A stretch of 64,000 bases of DNA from Colius striatus (GCF_028858725.1 NC_084760.1:92811867-92875866); one strand, 5' to 3'; counted from the stretch's first letter, positions 50,601 to 63,100 are shown. Notes: generated from the sequence alone by a model not told the origin. A program made the numbers and translations.

Positions 50601-52116
50601 GTCCTATACAAGCTTTTTAATTCATGGGGCTTCAAAACGTAAACCAAATCAACCTCAGAAGAAAATTCTTTCACAGAATAAACCTTGTCTGTACAGATAC
50701 CTAATTGGTAGTATATTCCAATACTTCCAAGAAGAAATCTGTGTTTTCTGCACCATTATGGGTTTCCTTTAGGAACCCAGACTTCAAATGAAGAGCTCAA
50801 AAGGATTTTCTATCTTATACCAAGCCAAGCCCATTAATGCAAGACTATTTGAAGCTTAAAAGTTGGTCAAGAAGAAAAGGCACTGCTGACTCAACCAAGA
50901 ACGAAACAATTAAAGAGAAACATGGCAGAGAAGCATATTGTCCTATACATCCACTTTTGGTCTTTCTTAATGATCATCTCTCTAGCTATGTGGAAAGATA
51001 TTTTGCTCCTGTTAGGAAAATGAGAAGAAAAAGGCTGTTAGCTTGTAATCACTAGAAAATCATACCATATCATCAGATGTTGGGTGCACGGTGTTAAGAA
51101 CAAATAAAACACTAAACAAAGTTTTCCCTTTGGAAAGTGCAAAGTTCATATGTCTCCAGTGATCCTAGTTAATAATTCTGATGTCTCACCACTGGTAGAT
51201 AACATGTACATTAGAGGAGGGAGTCAGCCAAATGCAAGAAAGGAAATGCAGGAAAATAAACAAAACATTGTCAGTCAAGGCCAACAAAATACATCTTCCT
51301 ACACGGAAATTTACTACTAAATTCACCACACAGATTGAAATGTGCAGGATCTCTTCTGGATCATTACTATTCATTCCCTACTCCTAGCTCTTTACCTCCA
51401 TTTATGGTAGAAGCATCTACCACTGTTCAACCTTGGCTGAACTCAACAGCCAAATTTGTTTCACTGCTAAAAACAAGAGCAACATAACCTTCAAGGTAAA
51501 ATAAAAACGTAGCAATCCTCAGGCAGGGAAAAGGTGTCTTCGCAAGAAGCACTCAAAGCGAAGGGACAGCGCCAGGAAGCTAACGTCCCCACGCAAGGCC
51601 GCGAAAGGCGGCAGGCGGTTGGGTGAAGGCCACGGCGGCGGCGCACTGTTGACAGGAAAGGACCCACGTGCCGGGGGAGGGGCTCAGCCCCGCCCCGCCC
51701 GCGCTCCCGGCCCGGGCCTGGCTCGGCGCCTCCGCCGAGGGGGGAAGGGAGGGGCCGCACCGCCCCTCTGCGCCTCACCCACGGCGCGCCCCCGCCACAC
51801 CGGGTGGCCGCGGCCTTTTCCCTGCGCCAGCCATGACGTCGCGGTGCCGTTGCGGAGGGGTCCGACGGCGTGTTGAACAAAGCAGGAGAGCTCGGCCTCC
51901 ATCGCCCAAGCAACCGCCCCGGGTAGCGAAAAAGGGCGCCGCTCGCCCGCCCACCGGGAGAGAGAGGCCTGAGCGGCGCCGCGGCCCGACGCCCGCGCAT
52001 GGGGGCGGAGGCGGCGGCTATTGGCCGGAGCGCTCCGTCCCGGGAAGGCCGCGGACGGGGGTGTGTCCCGGGCCGCGCCAGCCCCGATCCCGCTCGCGGT
52101 GCCGCCATACCCTTAC
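47602..52116 (-). other. LBR: LBR intron 1
   Basis: A 4.5-kb intron between the non-coding exon 1 donor at 52117 and the exon 2 acceptor at 47601. It is AT-rich and I found no repeat or further exon; its first ~500 bp are still part of the CpG island. Confidence 0.7.
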
Positions 52117-52640
52117 CTGGCGCACCCCCCGCGGCCGGGCAGGAGGCGCTTCGGCGGAGCGGCGGGAACCGGGCCCGTTCGCGGCGCTCTCCCCTGAAAA
52201 GAGCGGCCTGCCTCAGCGACTCTTACGGCCGCGCAACGGTCGGTTAGCCGGCCCGCCCCCTCGCCCCGCCTCTTCCCGCCCGCCAACCGCGCCCATTGGC
52301 CACGATGCGCCGTTTGAATCGTGGGTGGCCGCACGCTATTGGCTGGGTCGCGATGGCGCGGTCGTGGCGCCCGAGGGCCGTCGCCCGACCGCCCCGGTCA
52401 AGGGACGAGAGAGGCAGGCTCGGTCTCCTCACGGCGGCGGGGCGGGAGAGCAGCTCAGGGTGGGAGAACGAGTGAGGAGGAGAGGCTGCGGCCGCCGCGG
52501 CGGGCTTCTCAGGTTCACTGCGCCACGCAGGCGCCGCTGCCGCGCGGTAAACAAACAGAGGGGGTTTTGTTCAGCGAAGCACCCGCCATCTCGCCTGAGG
52601 CGGCGTTTGAGGCTTCAGGCGAAAGTGCGAGTGTTCCTGG
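51590..52640. promoter_or_regulatory. LBR: CpG-island promoter of LBR
   Basis: About 1 kb of very CpG-rich, GC-rich sequence stands out in an AT-rich window and holds LBR exon 1. On the minus strand it has CCAAT boxes (forward ATTGG) at 52338-52342, 52295-52299 and 52020-52024, and GC boxes such as CCCGCCCCC at 52252-52260. The first two CCAAT boxes sit upstream of the proposed start; the third lies in the first part of intron 1. No TATA box was seen. Islands like this are often bidirectional, but I found no plus-strand gene leaving it. Confidence 0.88.
52117..52230 (-). other. LBR: LBR exon 1, non-coding 5' UTR (5' end approximate)
   Basis: On the minus strand the donor CGCCAG|GTAAGG ends at 52117, inside the CpG island, in the place expected for the non-coding first exon of vertebrate LBR. 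The 5' boundary is a guess: two CCAAT boxes at 52295-52299 and 52338-52342 put initiation roughly 60-100 nt downstream of them. I see no ATG in the last 114 nt before the donor, nor in the 16-nt leader of exon 2, so there is no obvious upstream ORF. The pairing of this donor with exon 2 is inferred, not shown by a transcript. Confidence 0.65.
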
Positions 52641-53928
52641 CAGCCATGCACCCAGCCGGGCTGGAAGATGTTTAAAACACCCTTTCTCTCACTTCCTCCA
52701 AACGAAAAACTAAAAGGGGACAGAAAAGCAGCCGTGAGTGGCTACCGCTGTCCCTTTGAGGCAACTTTTCCAGAAAGACCATTCAAGTTCCTGTCAGATT
52801 TTGAAATCCGGAAGTCTAAGCAATATTTCAGTGGGCAGAAGAAAAATAGGTTGTGAAAAAGTTAAACGAGTTGTCACGAGCAGTGAGCTTTATAAAATAA
52901 AGTGGTTTCAAGTGTTTGGACATTGAAAGTTACCGAGCTCTTTAAGCGTGAGATATGGACATGTTTGTGCAATCTTTATGGACCTCCGAGACTTGTCTTA
53001 ATTGGGAAAGAAGCTGATAAGGCATAGTTTGGCCTAGTAAGGCCAAATCTTGTCCTAAAAGACAAGACTACCATTTTCCAGTACAGAAGACTGGCAAAAA
53101 CCACAGGGACACACCAAAATCTCAGATTTTTTAAAAAAACCCAAAACATAACAACTACCCAACCCAGTAACATCACCACAAAACAAACAAACACCCCAAA
53201 ACCAGAACCAAAGATGAACAGACATAAATAGGATCTATGGTAGCTGTGGGCTTAACTGGTCTGAGAATTGCTGTTATTCCTTTGTTCACAAATTTGTGAG
53301 GGTTTGTTGGTTGTGTTCTTATAAAGTTTCTAGCTGTAATATTTGAATTCAGAGTGTGGCAAGCTTTTTACCCGAGTAAATGAATACAGGAAATAGACCT
53401 TTGTAATGATGAATCGTTTAATGAAATACATTTTACTGCATATTCTGCCTAGTTTGGCTTTGAATCTTTTAAATTTCCCAAGCAATTTTAAAAGAAAAAG
53501 TATTTTGTATCTCCCCCTTTTTAAAATCAAATAGGTCAGGTTGTCTTCTCTTAAGCATTCAGTGTATTTTTCCCTACATGATACAATAAGAGGTGTCTAA
53601 ATAAGATTGAAAATTAGTCAAACCAGAGTCATGTTTAAGCATAAACAATTGCAGTCTGAATAAATTTGTTCTTTAGTTGTGTTAAGGCAATCAGTTTTTA
53701 TCTGGAATACATTTGATAAGTATGCAAAAGAATGCAACTGAAGCTTCATTTCTGGCTTTGGATAATGAATGTTTTTGGTTCCAGCTTCTTTCGTTATTAC
53801 TGTTGCACAGTTTACAATTATAATATTAGGGACTGGTTTTGGTAGGTGTCTTAATTACAGCAGCTACTGCTTGGAAAGAGCCTGCTTCACTCTGTTGGCA
53901 ACAGAGGCCTACAGTTAATATGCTGTAT
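52641..53928. other. Non-coding flank upstream of LBR
   Basis: AT-rich sequence directly after the CpG island, with the A/C-rich tract near 53130. I see no plus-strand gene leaving the island, although GTGAGT at 52734 could serve as a donor. Confidence 0.5.
53130..53210. repeat. A/C-rich low-complexity stretch
   Basis: Runs such as AAAACCCAAAACATAACAAC and ACAAAACAAACAAACACCCC; strongly strand-asymmetric, with no coding signal. Confidence 0.7.
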
Positions 53929-54060
53929 TGAGTCTGGCTGAGATGGAGTTAATTTTCCACAGCAGCCCTCATTGTGCTGTGCTTTGCATTTGTAGCTAGA
54001 AACCTGTTGATAACTCACTTGTGTTTTGGCTGCTGCTCAGGCTGACCTTGATGTCCGCAG
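53929..54060 (+). mobile_element. Probable truncated avian LTR fragment
   Basis: TCTGGCTGAGATGGAGTTAA followed by CAGCAGCCCT, GTGCTGTGCTTTGCATTTGT and TGTTGATAA resembles the 5' end of bird ERVL-type LTRs related to the copy at 21810. Homology fades after about 54060 and no 3' end or target duplication was found. Confidence 0.5.
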
Positions 54061-54149
54061 GGTTGTTGCTCTCACCTTCTCACTCCCCTCTTCAACCACA
54101 GTTTCACATCTGCACCAGAACTTTCTTCCTCTTCTCAAATATGTTAATC

Positions 54150-54425
54150 AGAGAATCACAGACTGTTATGCGTTGGAAGGGACCTTGAAAGATCATCTAG
54201 CCCAACTCCCCTGCCAGAGCAGGACCACGTAGAGTAGGTCACACAGGAACTCATCCCAGTGGGTTTTTAATGTCTCCAGAGGAGACTCCACAACCCACCT
54301 GGGCAGCATGTTCCAGTTGTCCGTGTGTTTCTTTGGAACCTCTTATGTTCCAGCTTGTACTCGTTGCCCCTTGTCCTATCATTGGACATCACTGAGAACA
54401 GCCTGACTCTGTCCTGCTGACACTT
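54150..54425 (-). mobile_element. CR1 fragment, diverged
   Basis: Antisense 3' end: AGAATCACAGACTGTTATGC, TTGGAAGGGACCTTGAAAGA and CTTGTACTCGTTGCCCCTTG. It has internal deletions compared with other copies and abuts the palindromic heat-shock element. Confidence 0.85.
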
Positions 54426-54470
54426 GCTAGTAGTGTCATCTTGGAGCACATCTGGCCTTATCAGATATAG

Positions 54471-54492
54471 GAGAAGCTTCTAGAAGCTTCTC
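54471..54492. promoter_or_regulatory. Perfect four-unit heat-shock element in a 22-bp palindrome
   Basis: GAA at 54473-54475, TTC at 54478-54480, GAA at 54483-54485 and TTC at 54488-54490 alternate with exact 5-bp periodicity. This is four inverted nGAAn units, the consensus for heat-shock factor trimers. The 22 bp are a perfect palindrome; one mismatch further out, three more base pairs match on each side. It lies about 2.25 kb upstream of LBR exon 1, next to a CR1 remnant. Function is inferred from motif only. Confidence 0.6.
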
Positions 54493-56124
54493 TTATTAAA
54501 CCCGGATTAGGAAGCTAGTGGGCCATTAACAACTGTTTATTGCAATTCTGCCAGGGAATCTGTTGATAACAGGTATACATTTGAGAGATTATTTTGGAAA
54601 TATTTATGGGACCATCACAGGTCAGCTATTAAATGGGACAAATGTAAAATCCAGTCAGCCATCACCACCAAAATGATATTGCCTATGCACTGCTGCAAGT
54701 TGGGTTTTCAGTGTCTGTATAAGGACTCACAAACAGAGAATTTTGCCAGTCTACACATGAAGCATCTCAATTTCACAACATAAAGCCAACAAAAGAATTC
54801 TCCAGGCTTTCATTGTAACAATAAACATTAAGCATTACAATGTCACATCTACCTGAGAACAATGCAACAGTTGTGTCCTCCTAAGATGTTGATCCTTCAA
54901 AATTCAACTCTCAGTTCTCCTTTTGATTCCAGTTAGAAGTGTAAGAGGGCTCTGGTGCTGGAGCTGGTCCTACTGAGGCTGCCACCTTTTCTTCTCTGAT
55001 TCCTGACTCTGAAATACTCTTCAGCTGCAGGTAGAGAGAGGGGCAGGGGGTTATGAAAAAGCCATTCAAAAAGCACAGGGCTGTGGCAAGGCTCAGAAGA
55101 ATGGTGGAAAACAATACTGATGATAAAAAATGGGATTATTTTACTCCTCCTCCGGCAAGGGTAAGGAAAAGTTGCTTTGGATGTAAGTTATGATTCTCAG
55201 GTCTCCTCAGGAGACTTAGTAGTAAAAAGGGCTTGAGTTTGAGTATGAAAGAGTTGGCTATGGAGAAATACTATATGAACAGTATTATCTGTACTGTAAA
55301 ATCTGAGTGTTGTCAAAGTGGAATGGGAGATTATCAGCAGGACTGAAGTCTCAGGTAGCTCTGAGGAGCAGACAGGAAGGCTCTGCTTACTTGCATGGAG
55401 TCGCAGACTTCAACAGGCCCAGGAAACTCAGCTACACTGGCCTTGGGACAACAAGTTGGCTTTACAGAGGACCTCTCTCTAAACGATGAACCTGGCTTAG
55501 ACCAGAGGCTCTGAATTTAGTAGCCCAAGACACTAAGTTCTCTTTAATTTCATAAAAGATGTTTTAAAAAAATACCGAGATGTTTAGTTAATATCTAGAC
55601 TTACAGTTCAGAATTGGTGACCATCTGAGCCCCTGAATTGTTAACCAGGTTACTGCTGCTTGTGATATTGTGGATTCCTGGGATTACTGTGTGTATTGGT
55701 GTTTAGGCTTATACATCTGGAAACTCATACTTTATGCTTTCTGAATGCCACATGAAAACTAGAGCCCTCAGATAAGCGAGTCTGTGGAGCTTAATTCAGG
55801 TTATATCCAACCCATCTTCTTTTAATTAATGTTCTGTAAACACTTCTTTAAATTTTGCTAGGAATCCTTTGACCTTTAGTTCTCATTGTTACATAATACT
55901 GTTTGCATAATCAATATCTGTCTTACATTTCTTTCCTTTCCGGTTTTTTATTTTACATGAAAATGTTTGTGGCTGACAAGTAAAATCCTACCTCAGAAGT
56001 GTTTGCATTCCAGTACAGTTTAAAGACCAAAAAGTTAACTAAGCTTTCATTGACCAGGCAAGAGGAGTTCTCACCCACTTCTTACACTGTTTCTACCCAT
56101 CTGCTTACCTCTTGTAATTTGTAA
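54493..56124. other. Non-coding, nothing recognised
   Basis: Unique sequence between the heat-shock palindrome and the next CR1. Confidence 0.55.
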
Positions 56125-56291
56125 CAGGCCGCCCAGAGGGGTTGTGGAGTCTCCTTCCTTGGAGGTCTGCAAGACCCGCCTGGACATGTTCCTGTGTGAC
56201 CTGATCTAGGTGAACCTGCTTCTGCAGGGGGGTTGGACTAGGTGATCTCTGGAGGTCCCTTCCAACCCCTACCGTTCTGTGATTCTGTGAA
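56125..56291 (+). mobile_element. CR1 3' end
   Basis: Forward copy beginning GCCGCCCAGAGGGGTTGTGG, through GTTCCTGTGTGACCTGATCT, to GTTCTGTGATTCTGTGAAT. It is strongly 5'-truncated. Confidence 0.92.
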
Positions 56292-58960
56292 TAAGATGTA
56301 GATTTTTACTTTTTTAAAAATATAAATATTTTAAAAGGCAGTTTTGATACCAGAACCTATCTTTCACAGACTGAAACCCACTTGAAACTCACCAAACCAT
56401 TTATGCAATATCAAGGAGAAAGTATGCAAATATTTACAATATTCAGGAAGCGGAACCTGAACGTACTGCAGCAGTAAGAGCTGACCATGAACTCCCCTGA
56501 ATTTGCTTAGCTCTGAAACAGCATTTCTGGTCAAAGTTGATCTTTTTCAGCCCCACAGCTAGATTTAACAGCCTAGCTCTCTGGGGAACTCCCGTGTATC
56601 TGTACCATACCCAGCCATCTCCATGCTTAATACAAGCATTATTGTTGCTTGGGGTTATTTCACCATTATTTTTCTTCATAGGTGCTGTAAAAAGGTTGCA
56701 AAAAGGAGTCCTCCTACACAGCTGCCAGCTCAAGAAGGTTGAGAAATGTTACGATAAATGGCTTTAGCAGAGGCTTCGGAGGTGGGTGGGGTAATCGGCT
56801 TCTATTTCCTCTCCTGATTAGCCCTTTGCTTCTGTGGAAGAAAACACCCGTAAGACTTACAGTAAAGTGTGCGTGTGGGGTTTCTAGTTTGTTAAAAACC
56901 CCCAATGTTTTTGTATACATGTGTACTGTATGCATATACTATATATGCATATACTTCATATGTATCTACTATATATAGTGTATATATAGACACCCTACAT
57001 GCTTTCTCTTTCTCCTTTTCTCTGGTGTTCTGTATGATCAAAGCATCCTAGCCCATCCAGTGAAAATACCTCTACTGTTTACATGAGCAGAAGAAATCTC
57101 CTAGCTGACAGCTGTCTGCATGGCACACATAGCCAAGCAGTTACCTGCTGTGGCCAAGTAGACAGTGATGAGCACACACTTTGTCTTTTTTAGATCACAA
57201 AAGCATAATCTGAGAGAAAAGACAACCTGAATTCTACACGTTGACCAAAACCAAAAAATCTCCTTCCTGCTTCCTCAAATTGCTGTTGATAAACTAAGGA
57301 CAATCCACTTCCTAAAGCTGTTGTGAAGATTAAAGAATGTGAGTGCTCCCAGACACTTTGGGGGTTGATTAGTATATGTAGGGTTTTTTGTTGGGTTTTT
57401 TTTTTTCGGTCATAGAATGGTTCTTAAGAAAAAGGAGCAGGAGAAACGTGATTAACCTCTGATTCTTATTGAACTACATCAATAGAGGTTTTATTTGTAG
57501 GAACTTCAATAAGGCAGGGATTCCACTCTTGACCAGAGAAGTTTCACATTACATATTAATTTATGATACATGGAATTGGAATTTAAAACCTCCTGTACAG
57601 GAACAGCCTGCTGACAAACAGTACTGGCTCTGGCTGAATTAAGTTGAGCACTTGCATTCTGGGAATATTTGCAAAATGTTTATCTTTAGAAACAGCTTTA
57701 GAAAAATGCCCAAGGCTATCAACTGTGCTGGGCTCATCAGTAAGGAGAGGGCTACAGACACATGTAAACTGACTTCAGCTCTCTAAATAGGAGAAGGAGA
57801 AAAAAACCCACCAGTGAAACTTTGATCTCCACAATAGTGCAACAAGCTTCCTTTCTGTATTGGATGTGAATTTATAAATAAGACTCATTTTTTACTAAGG
57901 GGAGTCGATGCAGTTCACCAAGCAGTGGGTGTCAAGATAAGAGTTTTGGCTACTCTGTCTTCTGCTGGGCCGCTTACCTGCCAATTTTTGCAGCACAACT
58001 GTTAAATTACTCCAGCAATAAGCCCTTGAAGCAGTCCATTTTCTGAAGGCTTATGGGAAACACAGGCTACAGTATTTCCAAGCATTTTTGAGGCATGTCA
58101 GAGGTATGTGCATTAAAGGATATTAACTGTTTAAACAGTTGCAGAGAAAGACAGAAAACTTTGTTAGTTTAAAATGCAAAGAAAAGCCACTCTCGCCTCC
58201 CTCTGACTCACAAGCAGTTTCACAGGTGGCTTCTGGCTTTTGAGTCAGTATCCTGTAGTGTTCAGAAAGAGGTTACAGAGCAGAGGGTGACTTCAGCTGA
58301 CACTGCAGCCATCTGGGCTCTCCGCAGGGTGGGAGGGACAGAGCAAACCCTCCCCTGGTTCCTGTGTGACACCCTGCCCTGGCTGAAGGGAAAGGCTTGG
58401 CCTCAACCCCATCTATAACACGTTCACAATGTTACGTCACTAAACCATGAAGGCACTCTGGTACTCGTGGAAAAAAAAAACAACCAACAAAACGTTCAGC
58501 AATGCAAAAGAGACAGAACCTAAAGGCTTAGAAGTGATAGCCCAAACGAATATACATGTATAGGTGAGAGGGTGTGTGTATTATATACATGTTGGCTCTC
58601 CAGCCTTAATTTTGCAACTAATTCATGGGTTTTATGCCTGTGGCTGGCAGTATGAACAACTCCCTGCAGCAGACAAAGCTGATGTTTGTAACACAAGCTG
58701 GAGAGGACCACAGGCTGCTGGGCCCGAGTGCTGAAGTGGCAGAGCCACGGATGCTCAGCCAGGCAGGGATCAGCAGTGCGACTGCAGCTTGGGCCAGGCC
58801 AGCGGCGTGATGGGCACTGCAGCCGGGTGCAATTACTGCACCCATGGCCAGTTTTCAAAAGGGTATTAAAGTTTCACCATCATGTTTTAAAATAGAATTT
58901 TACAGAGAGAAAGCACTGTGCTTCTGGAGGGGATGTTTAAGGAAAACAGGTAAAATTGTG
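56292..58960. other. Non-coding, nothing recognised apart from the AT repeat
   Basis: Unique sequence with the 56911 AT repeat. Frames of 75-112 codons at 58520-58858 overlap each other on the same strand and look incidental. Confidence 0.5.
56911..56990. repeat. TATATGCATATAC-type AT-rich simple repeat
   Basis: Tracts of ATACATGTGTA, GCATATACTATATATGCATA and ACTATATATAGTGTATATAT form a self-complementary low-complexity stretch. Confidence 0.75.
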
Positions 58961-59060
58961 AGACGTGGTTTAGTGATGGGCTTGGCAGTGTGAGGTTAGT
59001 GGTTGGACTCGATAGTCTTAAAGGTCTTTTCCAACCAAAATGATTCTGTGATTCTATGAA
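58961..59060 (+). mobile_element. CR1 3' end, second subfamily
   Basis: GGGCTTGGCAGTGTGAGGTT, then GGTTGGACTCGATAGTCTTA and CCAACCAAAATGATTCTGTG. This is the TTGGACTCGATGATCTTAAAGG-type tail, distinct from the majority of copies here and related to the 26073 and 4268 copies. Confidence 0.85.
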
Positions 59061-59972
59061 AATTGGACAAACATTTGTAACCAATATTCCTAACATTGGG
59101 ATATGTAGAACAGATGATCACTTTCTAACCAGAGTGCAGACACCAAAGAAATTACTTTCTTTACCACAGCACTCAGTCTCATGTATGTGGTGCTGCTTCT
59201 CACACCTCTCATCTTCTCATTTCTAATTACTGAGATATGCAGGTCCAGACCAGAAGTCATAAATGAAGAAATCAGCTTGATGCACCTCACAAAAGATGAG
59301 CTCACATACCTAGGCTTTAGGAGCTGGTGTTGCTGCATGTCTACCCTCAATAAAGTTGACTTCTTCTCTGATTAAACCTGTTCAACTAGTTGTGTTTATT
59401 ATTCTTTGTTAGATACTGTAATTTAAATGTTAATTCGCTCTTTGAACTTCAACAGCTATGTTTCTACTAACATGTTAAAATACATCTGTGAAGGTGGAGG
59501 GTTTAAACAGAAAGAAACAAAGATTAAAAAATGGAAGATTCATTCAGATGTGGCATTCCTTCTTCAGAAAAGATTTCTTAAAACCAAACCCTCATGCATC
59601 TAGTGATGCCTTCTCAGAAGTATCAGTATTAGAGCAGAGCTTCCATGCGTATATGTGACCCTTCCTAGGCATTATTCATTGCTCAGCTTTTAAAATTCCT
59701 GTTACAAAAAAAATATCCACACAAAGTTAGTTTCATTAGAAGCAACTTCAGTAAATCAATTGGAACCCTTCAGGGCAGAATTTGCATATACAAGGCTATA
59801 CCTCCCTCTTACTTTCCTTCCCTGCATTTTGAAGTCTGTCGACTATACTCTGGCTGTCACTTTATACGTGGACCATTTATAACAAAACAACAAATTCATC
59901 AGTTAAACAGTGAGCAGCCAACAGCTGCAACACAGGAGCTGAAAGAAATACTAATGTGAAAAGTTTCACTGA
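59061..59972. other. Non-coding, nothing recognised
   Basis: AT-rich unique sequence between two CR1 fragments; no frame over about 86 codons and no repeat or regulatory signature seen. Confidence 0.55.
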
Positions 59973-60135
59973 GCCCAGAGAGGTTGTGGAGTCTCCTTCC
60001 TTGGAGGTCTTCAAGACCTGCCTGGACATGTTCCTATGTGACCTGATCTAGGTGAACCTGCTTCTGCAGGGGGGTTGGACTAGATGATCTCTAAAGCTCC
60101 CTTCCAACCCCTACCATTCTATGATTCTATGATTC
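59973..60135 (+). mobile_element. CR1 3' end
   Basis: Forward copy from CAGAGAGGTTGTGGAGTCTC through GTGACCTGATCTAGGTGAAC to three ATTCTATG units. It is nearly identical to the matching part of the 25634 and 56125 copies, so it is a young insertion. Confidence 0.92.
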
Positions 60136-63100
60136 AAAACCTGGAAGACAGGTAAGTGGTAAAGGTAATTGCACTCTGGAGTCTTCTCTTTGTCTTTTGC
60201 CTCCTATTCTCTCATTTGCCAGGCAGGATGAACCAAGCCTAAAACACGAGTTATGGTAGGAAAGGTTAATGACAGATTTCTCATGTAATTAAAGGAGAAA
60301 GTATAATTAAGATGGTTTCTAGCCTAAACTATACTAAAAACCAAATTCATGATTAATTCTGGCACTAGTCAGAATTAATCTGCCAGCTCTTGGGCATTTC
60401 TTCTGTGTTAAATTTTTAATGCAGAATCGTCCCTGACGTTATTACAATAATCGTCTGTTCCTGCCATGGATACCTCTGTAAATTATCAAGTTGCAGGCCT
60501 CAGTTGCAGGCATTCCCAAGCACTAAAAAGGTCCATGTTCTGAAACAAGTGACTCAGGTTTTGAATTTGTTTCTTTAAAAGCATTTCTGTTATGAGCAAT
60601 TCCCACACAGTGTTTATTTGTTCAGTGCACAAAAGGAAACTACTCTTTGTTCTCAAAGAAAGATAGCGTTGCCGCAGACATCAGTACACTGGCCCAGAGT
60701 CCCAGTAGGGCAATTTGGGTGGCTTATAGATATTTTTCCCAGCCTGAACAGTCCCAGTGAGGTCTGGAGAGATTTTTAACGCCAGAATGAGACCACCAAG
60801 TACATGAGGCATCTGACGTTCTCGCGGGTGTTCAGGATTCTAATCTAAGATTCATCTTTGTAAATAGTGTGAAATGCTAAAACCCAAAGATGCAGGTACT
60901 TGATACTGAGCTGCACGAAGTTGGTGTCTCCCTGCCAGGTAGGACTGTCTTGCTGCCAGAGCAAGCTGTTATTTGCTGGCCAGAAATGCGCCTCAGCAAT
61001 AACTTGATCTGAAAGCACCCTCCCATGCACAAAAACAAAGATGCTTCCCCCTCCTACGTGCTTTGTGTTTATGCCAACAGGCAACATGACTCTATTTACT
61101 TTTTAAATGTGCCTTTCCCTCAAAGTGACTCTGGCTGACCTGCTCTGGATGAATCCCTCCTTTCATGACAGCCAAGGCACAGTTGTGCCCAAGACCACAT
61201 GCTGGAAGACCCACAGATCTTAGCAGAGTGTAAAACCAAGCTGCACTGGACTTATTTTCCCTTTGTTTTTCTCGCTTTGTTTCTCTAAGATGAAGCTGCT
61301 GTTGTGTGGCAAGAGGTTGCTGCTGTAAAGCATTGCTGTTACTCCTCTTACACACAGAGTCTTGATGGAAGCACATGGCATGTGGCAGGAGGCAACTGGC
61401 GAACAGAGGCTGAAAAACACACAGCAATCTGAAAAACACTCAATTCACTTTCTTACTTCTCTTCCCATTTCCTCTCCGCTATATATAAAACCAGTGCTTG
61501 GAGCACATTTCCCCCAGTTATGTCCTTTGCTGACGAGGCGCCAGCCCTGTGGTGAAGCTGCGGTGGCTCAGGGCAGCTGACTGCAAAGTGATTTCCTGGG
61601 CCAGCTGAGTTCAGGCTCCATCAACATGGAGCAGCCACACAGAGTTCGCCTGCCACTTTGGCACTGAGACACTGTGTGAGCTTTCACCTGAGAGAGGAAC
61701 TTAAAACACAGATGGAGTCATAGAGCAGCTACTGATGGCCAAAAAAGACAGGGCTGCTTTTTCAGGCTGAAGAAGGTAGGCTCTAGGCAAGGCTAAAGAA
61801 AAACTAGGAGATCATCACTGCATCCTCAAGCTTTGCTTCAAGTCTGGGGTTTTAAAGCATTTTCAAGTTTGAAGGGGAGAGGGTTTTTTTCGATGCAAAC
61901 AGAAGAGCATAAACCAGCATCAGATGATGTGAAAATGTGTCTTTCAGTAGTCCTGGTAGCTCATGTGGGCTTGGAGTAGGGTGAGGTGGCAAAAACTTTA
62001 CTATTCAAGGTATCCAGAAACACCTTACAGCATTCAGGTCGCTCAAGCTGGTTTGTAGATAGCCATTGCAGCAGCCTTACTCACAGTTCTGCCCTCCCCC
62101 CTGCAGCCCTTGCTTGGGAAAGATCTAATTCAGAAATGCACAAAATCTAGGGAAGCTTCTCTTCTTGCTCCCAAAACCTCAGGGGAAGGGCCTTTCTCTA
62201 AATGCTTTCTTACATATTTACATTTCAGTGAAGAAACTGTATAGGTCACCCATACTGTAAACTTTGCTAACAATGCTGCTGCTCTTGTGTTCACTTGAAA
62301 CTGAGTTTTGCTTTCAAGTTCAAGATGAGGTGATTTCCTCTTCCTGCACACAGCTGCCAACTGCTTCTTGAGCCTTTTCAAGCACTGCACATTTCCTTTG
62401 CTGGGAGAGGGGCATTTCCACTTTTCAAAGCCCTGAGAGACCCTCCCCATACCCCAGTCTATCCCCTGGTTACTGTATACAGCCTCTCAGAAGACAAAAA
62501 AGTGTGGAATGCTCACTTGTTTTGCCTCTTTGTATTATTCAGTTGATTTGTTCATTAACTATAGGTGAATAAACCTTCCTTTCCTCACCAGAACAGGCAC
62601 AAGGAGTTAACACTTAAAATTGCAAAAGAGAGCCAAGCTTCTGGTTTGCTTCCCTCCTCACTCTCCAGTTCTCACCAAATTGGCACCAGTGATTTCCACC
62701 AGCTTCTCTTTGCAAAATGAGAGCCCTGCTTGGCTTTAGAGGCTTATGGCTACTTATCTTATTTATTTTACCTTCTTTTGATTAGCAGGGTAGGGCTGGC
62801 ACACAAAACATGCTATTCCCTTTCAGCTTTGCCATACCGCTTTTCACGGGCATGCAATTAGACAAAGCTCCATGGCTCCTGAAGGGCCAGGGAGGAGCAG
62901 AGTCATATACATGCAAGAAGTCTGCTTTAACAAATTATAACCAGTTAACAAATGCTACTAAGAAAATCAGGGATTACAGGCTCATAAACATGAAAGAAAC
63001 TGCTCGTGAGGATGTAAGATGTTTAAGTGCAATTATATATAGTTACACAGGCGATATGTTGCAAATAACCCACAGTATAGAATTAATATGGAATAAATAG

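Noticed and set aside
51491-52108. 205-codon minus-strand open frame in the CpG island
   Set aside because: Same cause. It runs across the proposed LBR exon 1 donor into intron 1 and has no recognisable domain.
51668-52675. 335-codon plus-strand open frame through the CpG island
   Set aside because: Long open frames arise in GC-rich islands because stop codons are rare there. Several overlapping frames are open on both strands, the product is low-complexity Arg/Pro/Gly, and the region is the LBR promoter.
61478-61490. TATA-like box TATATATAAAA
   Set aside because: No CpG enrichment, initiator, exon or conserved frame follows it; such strings are common in AT-rich DNA.
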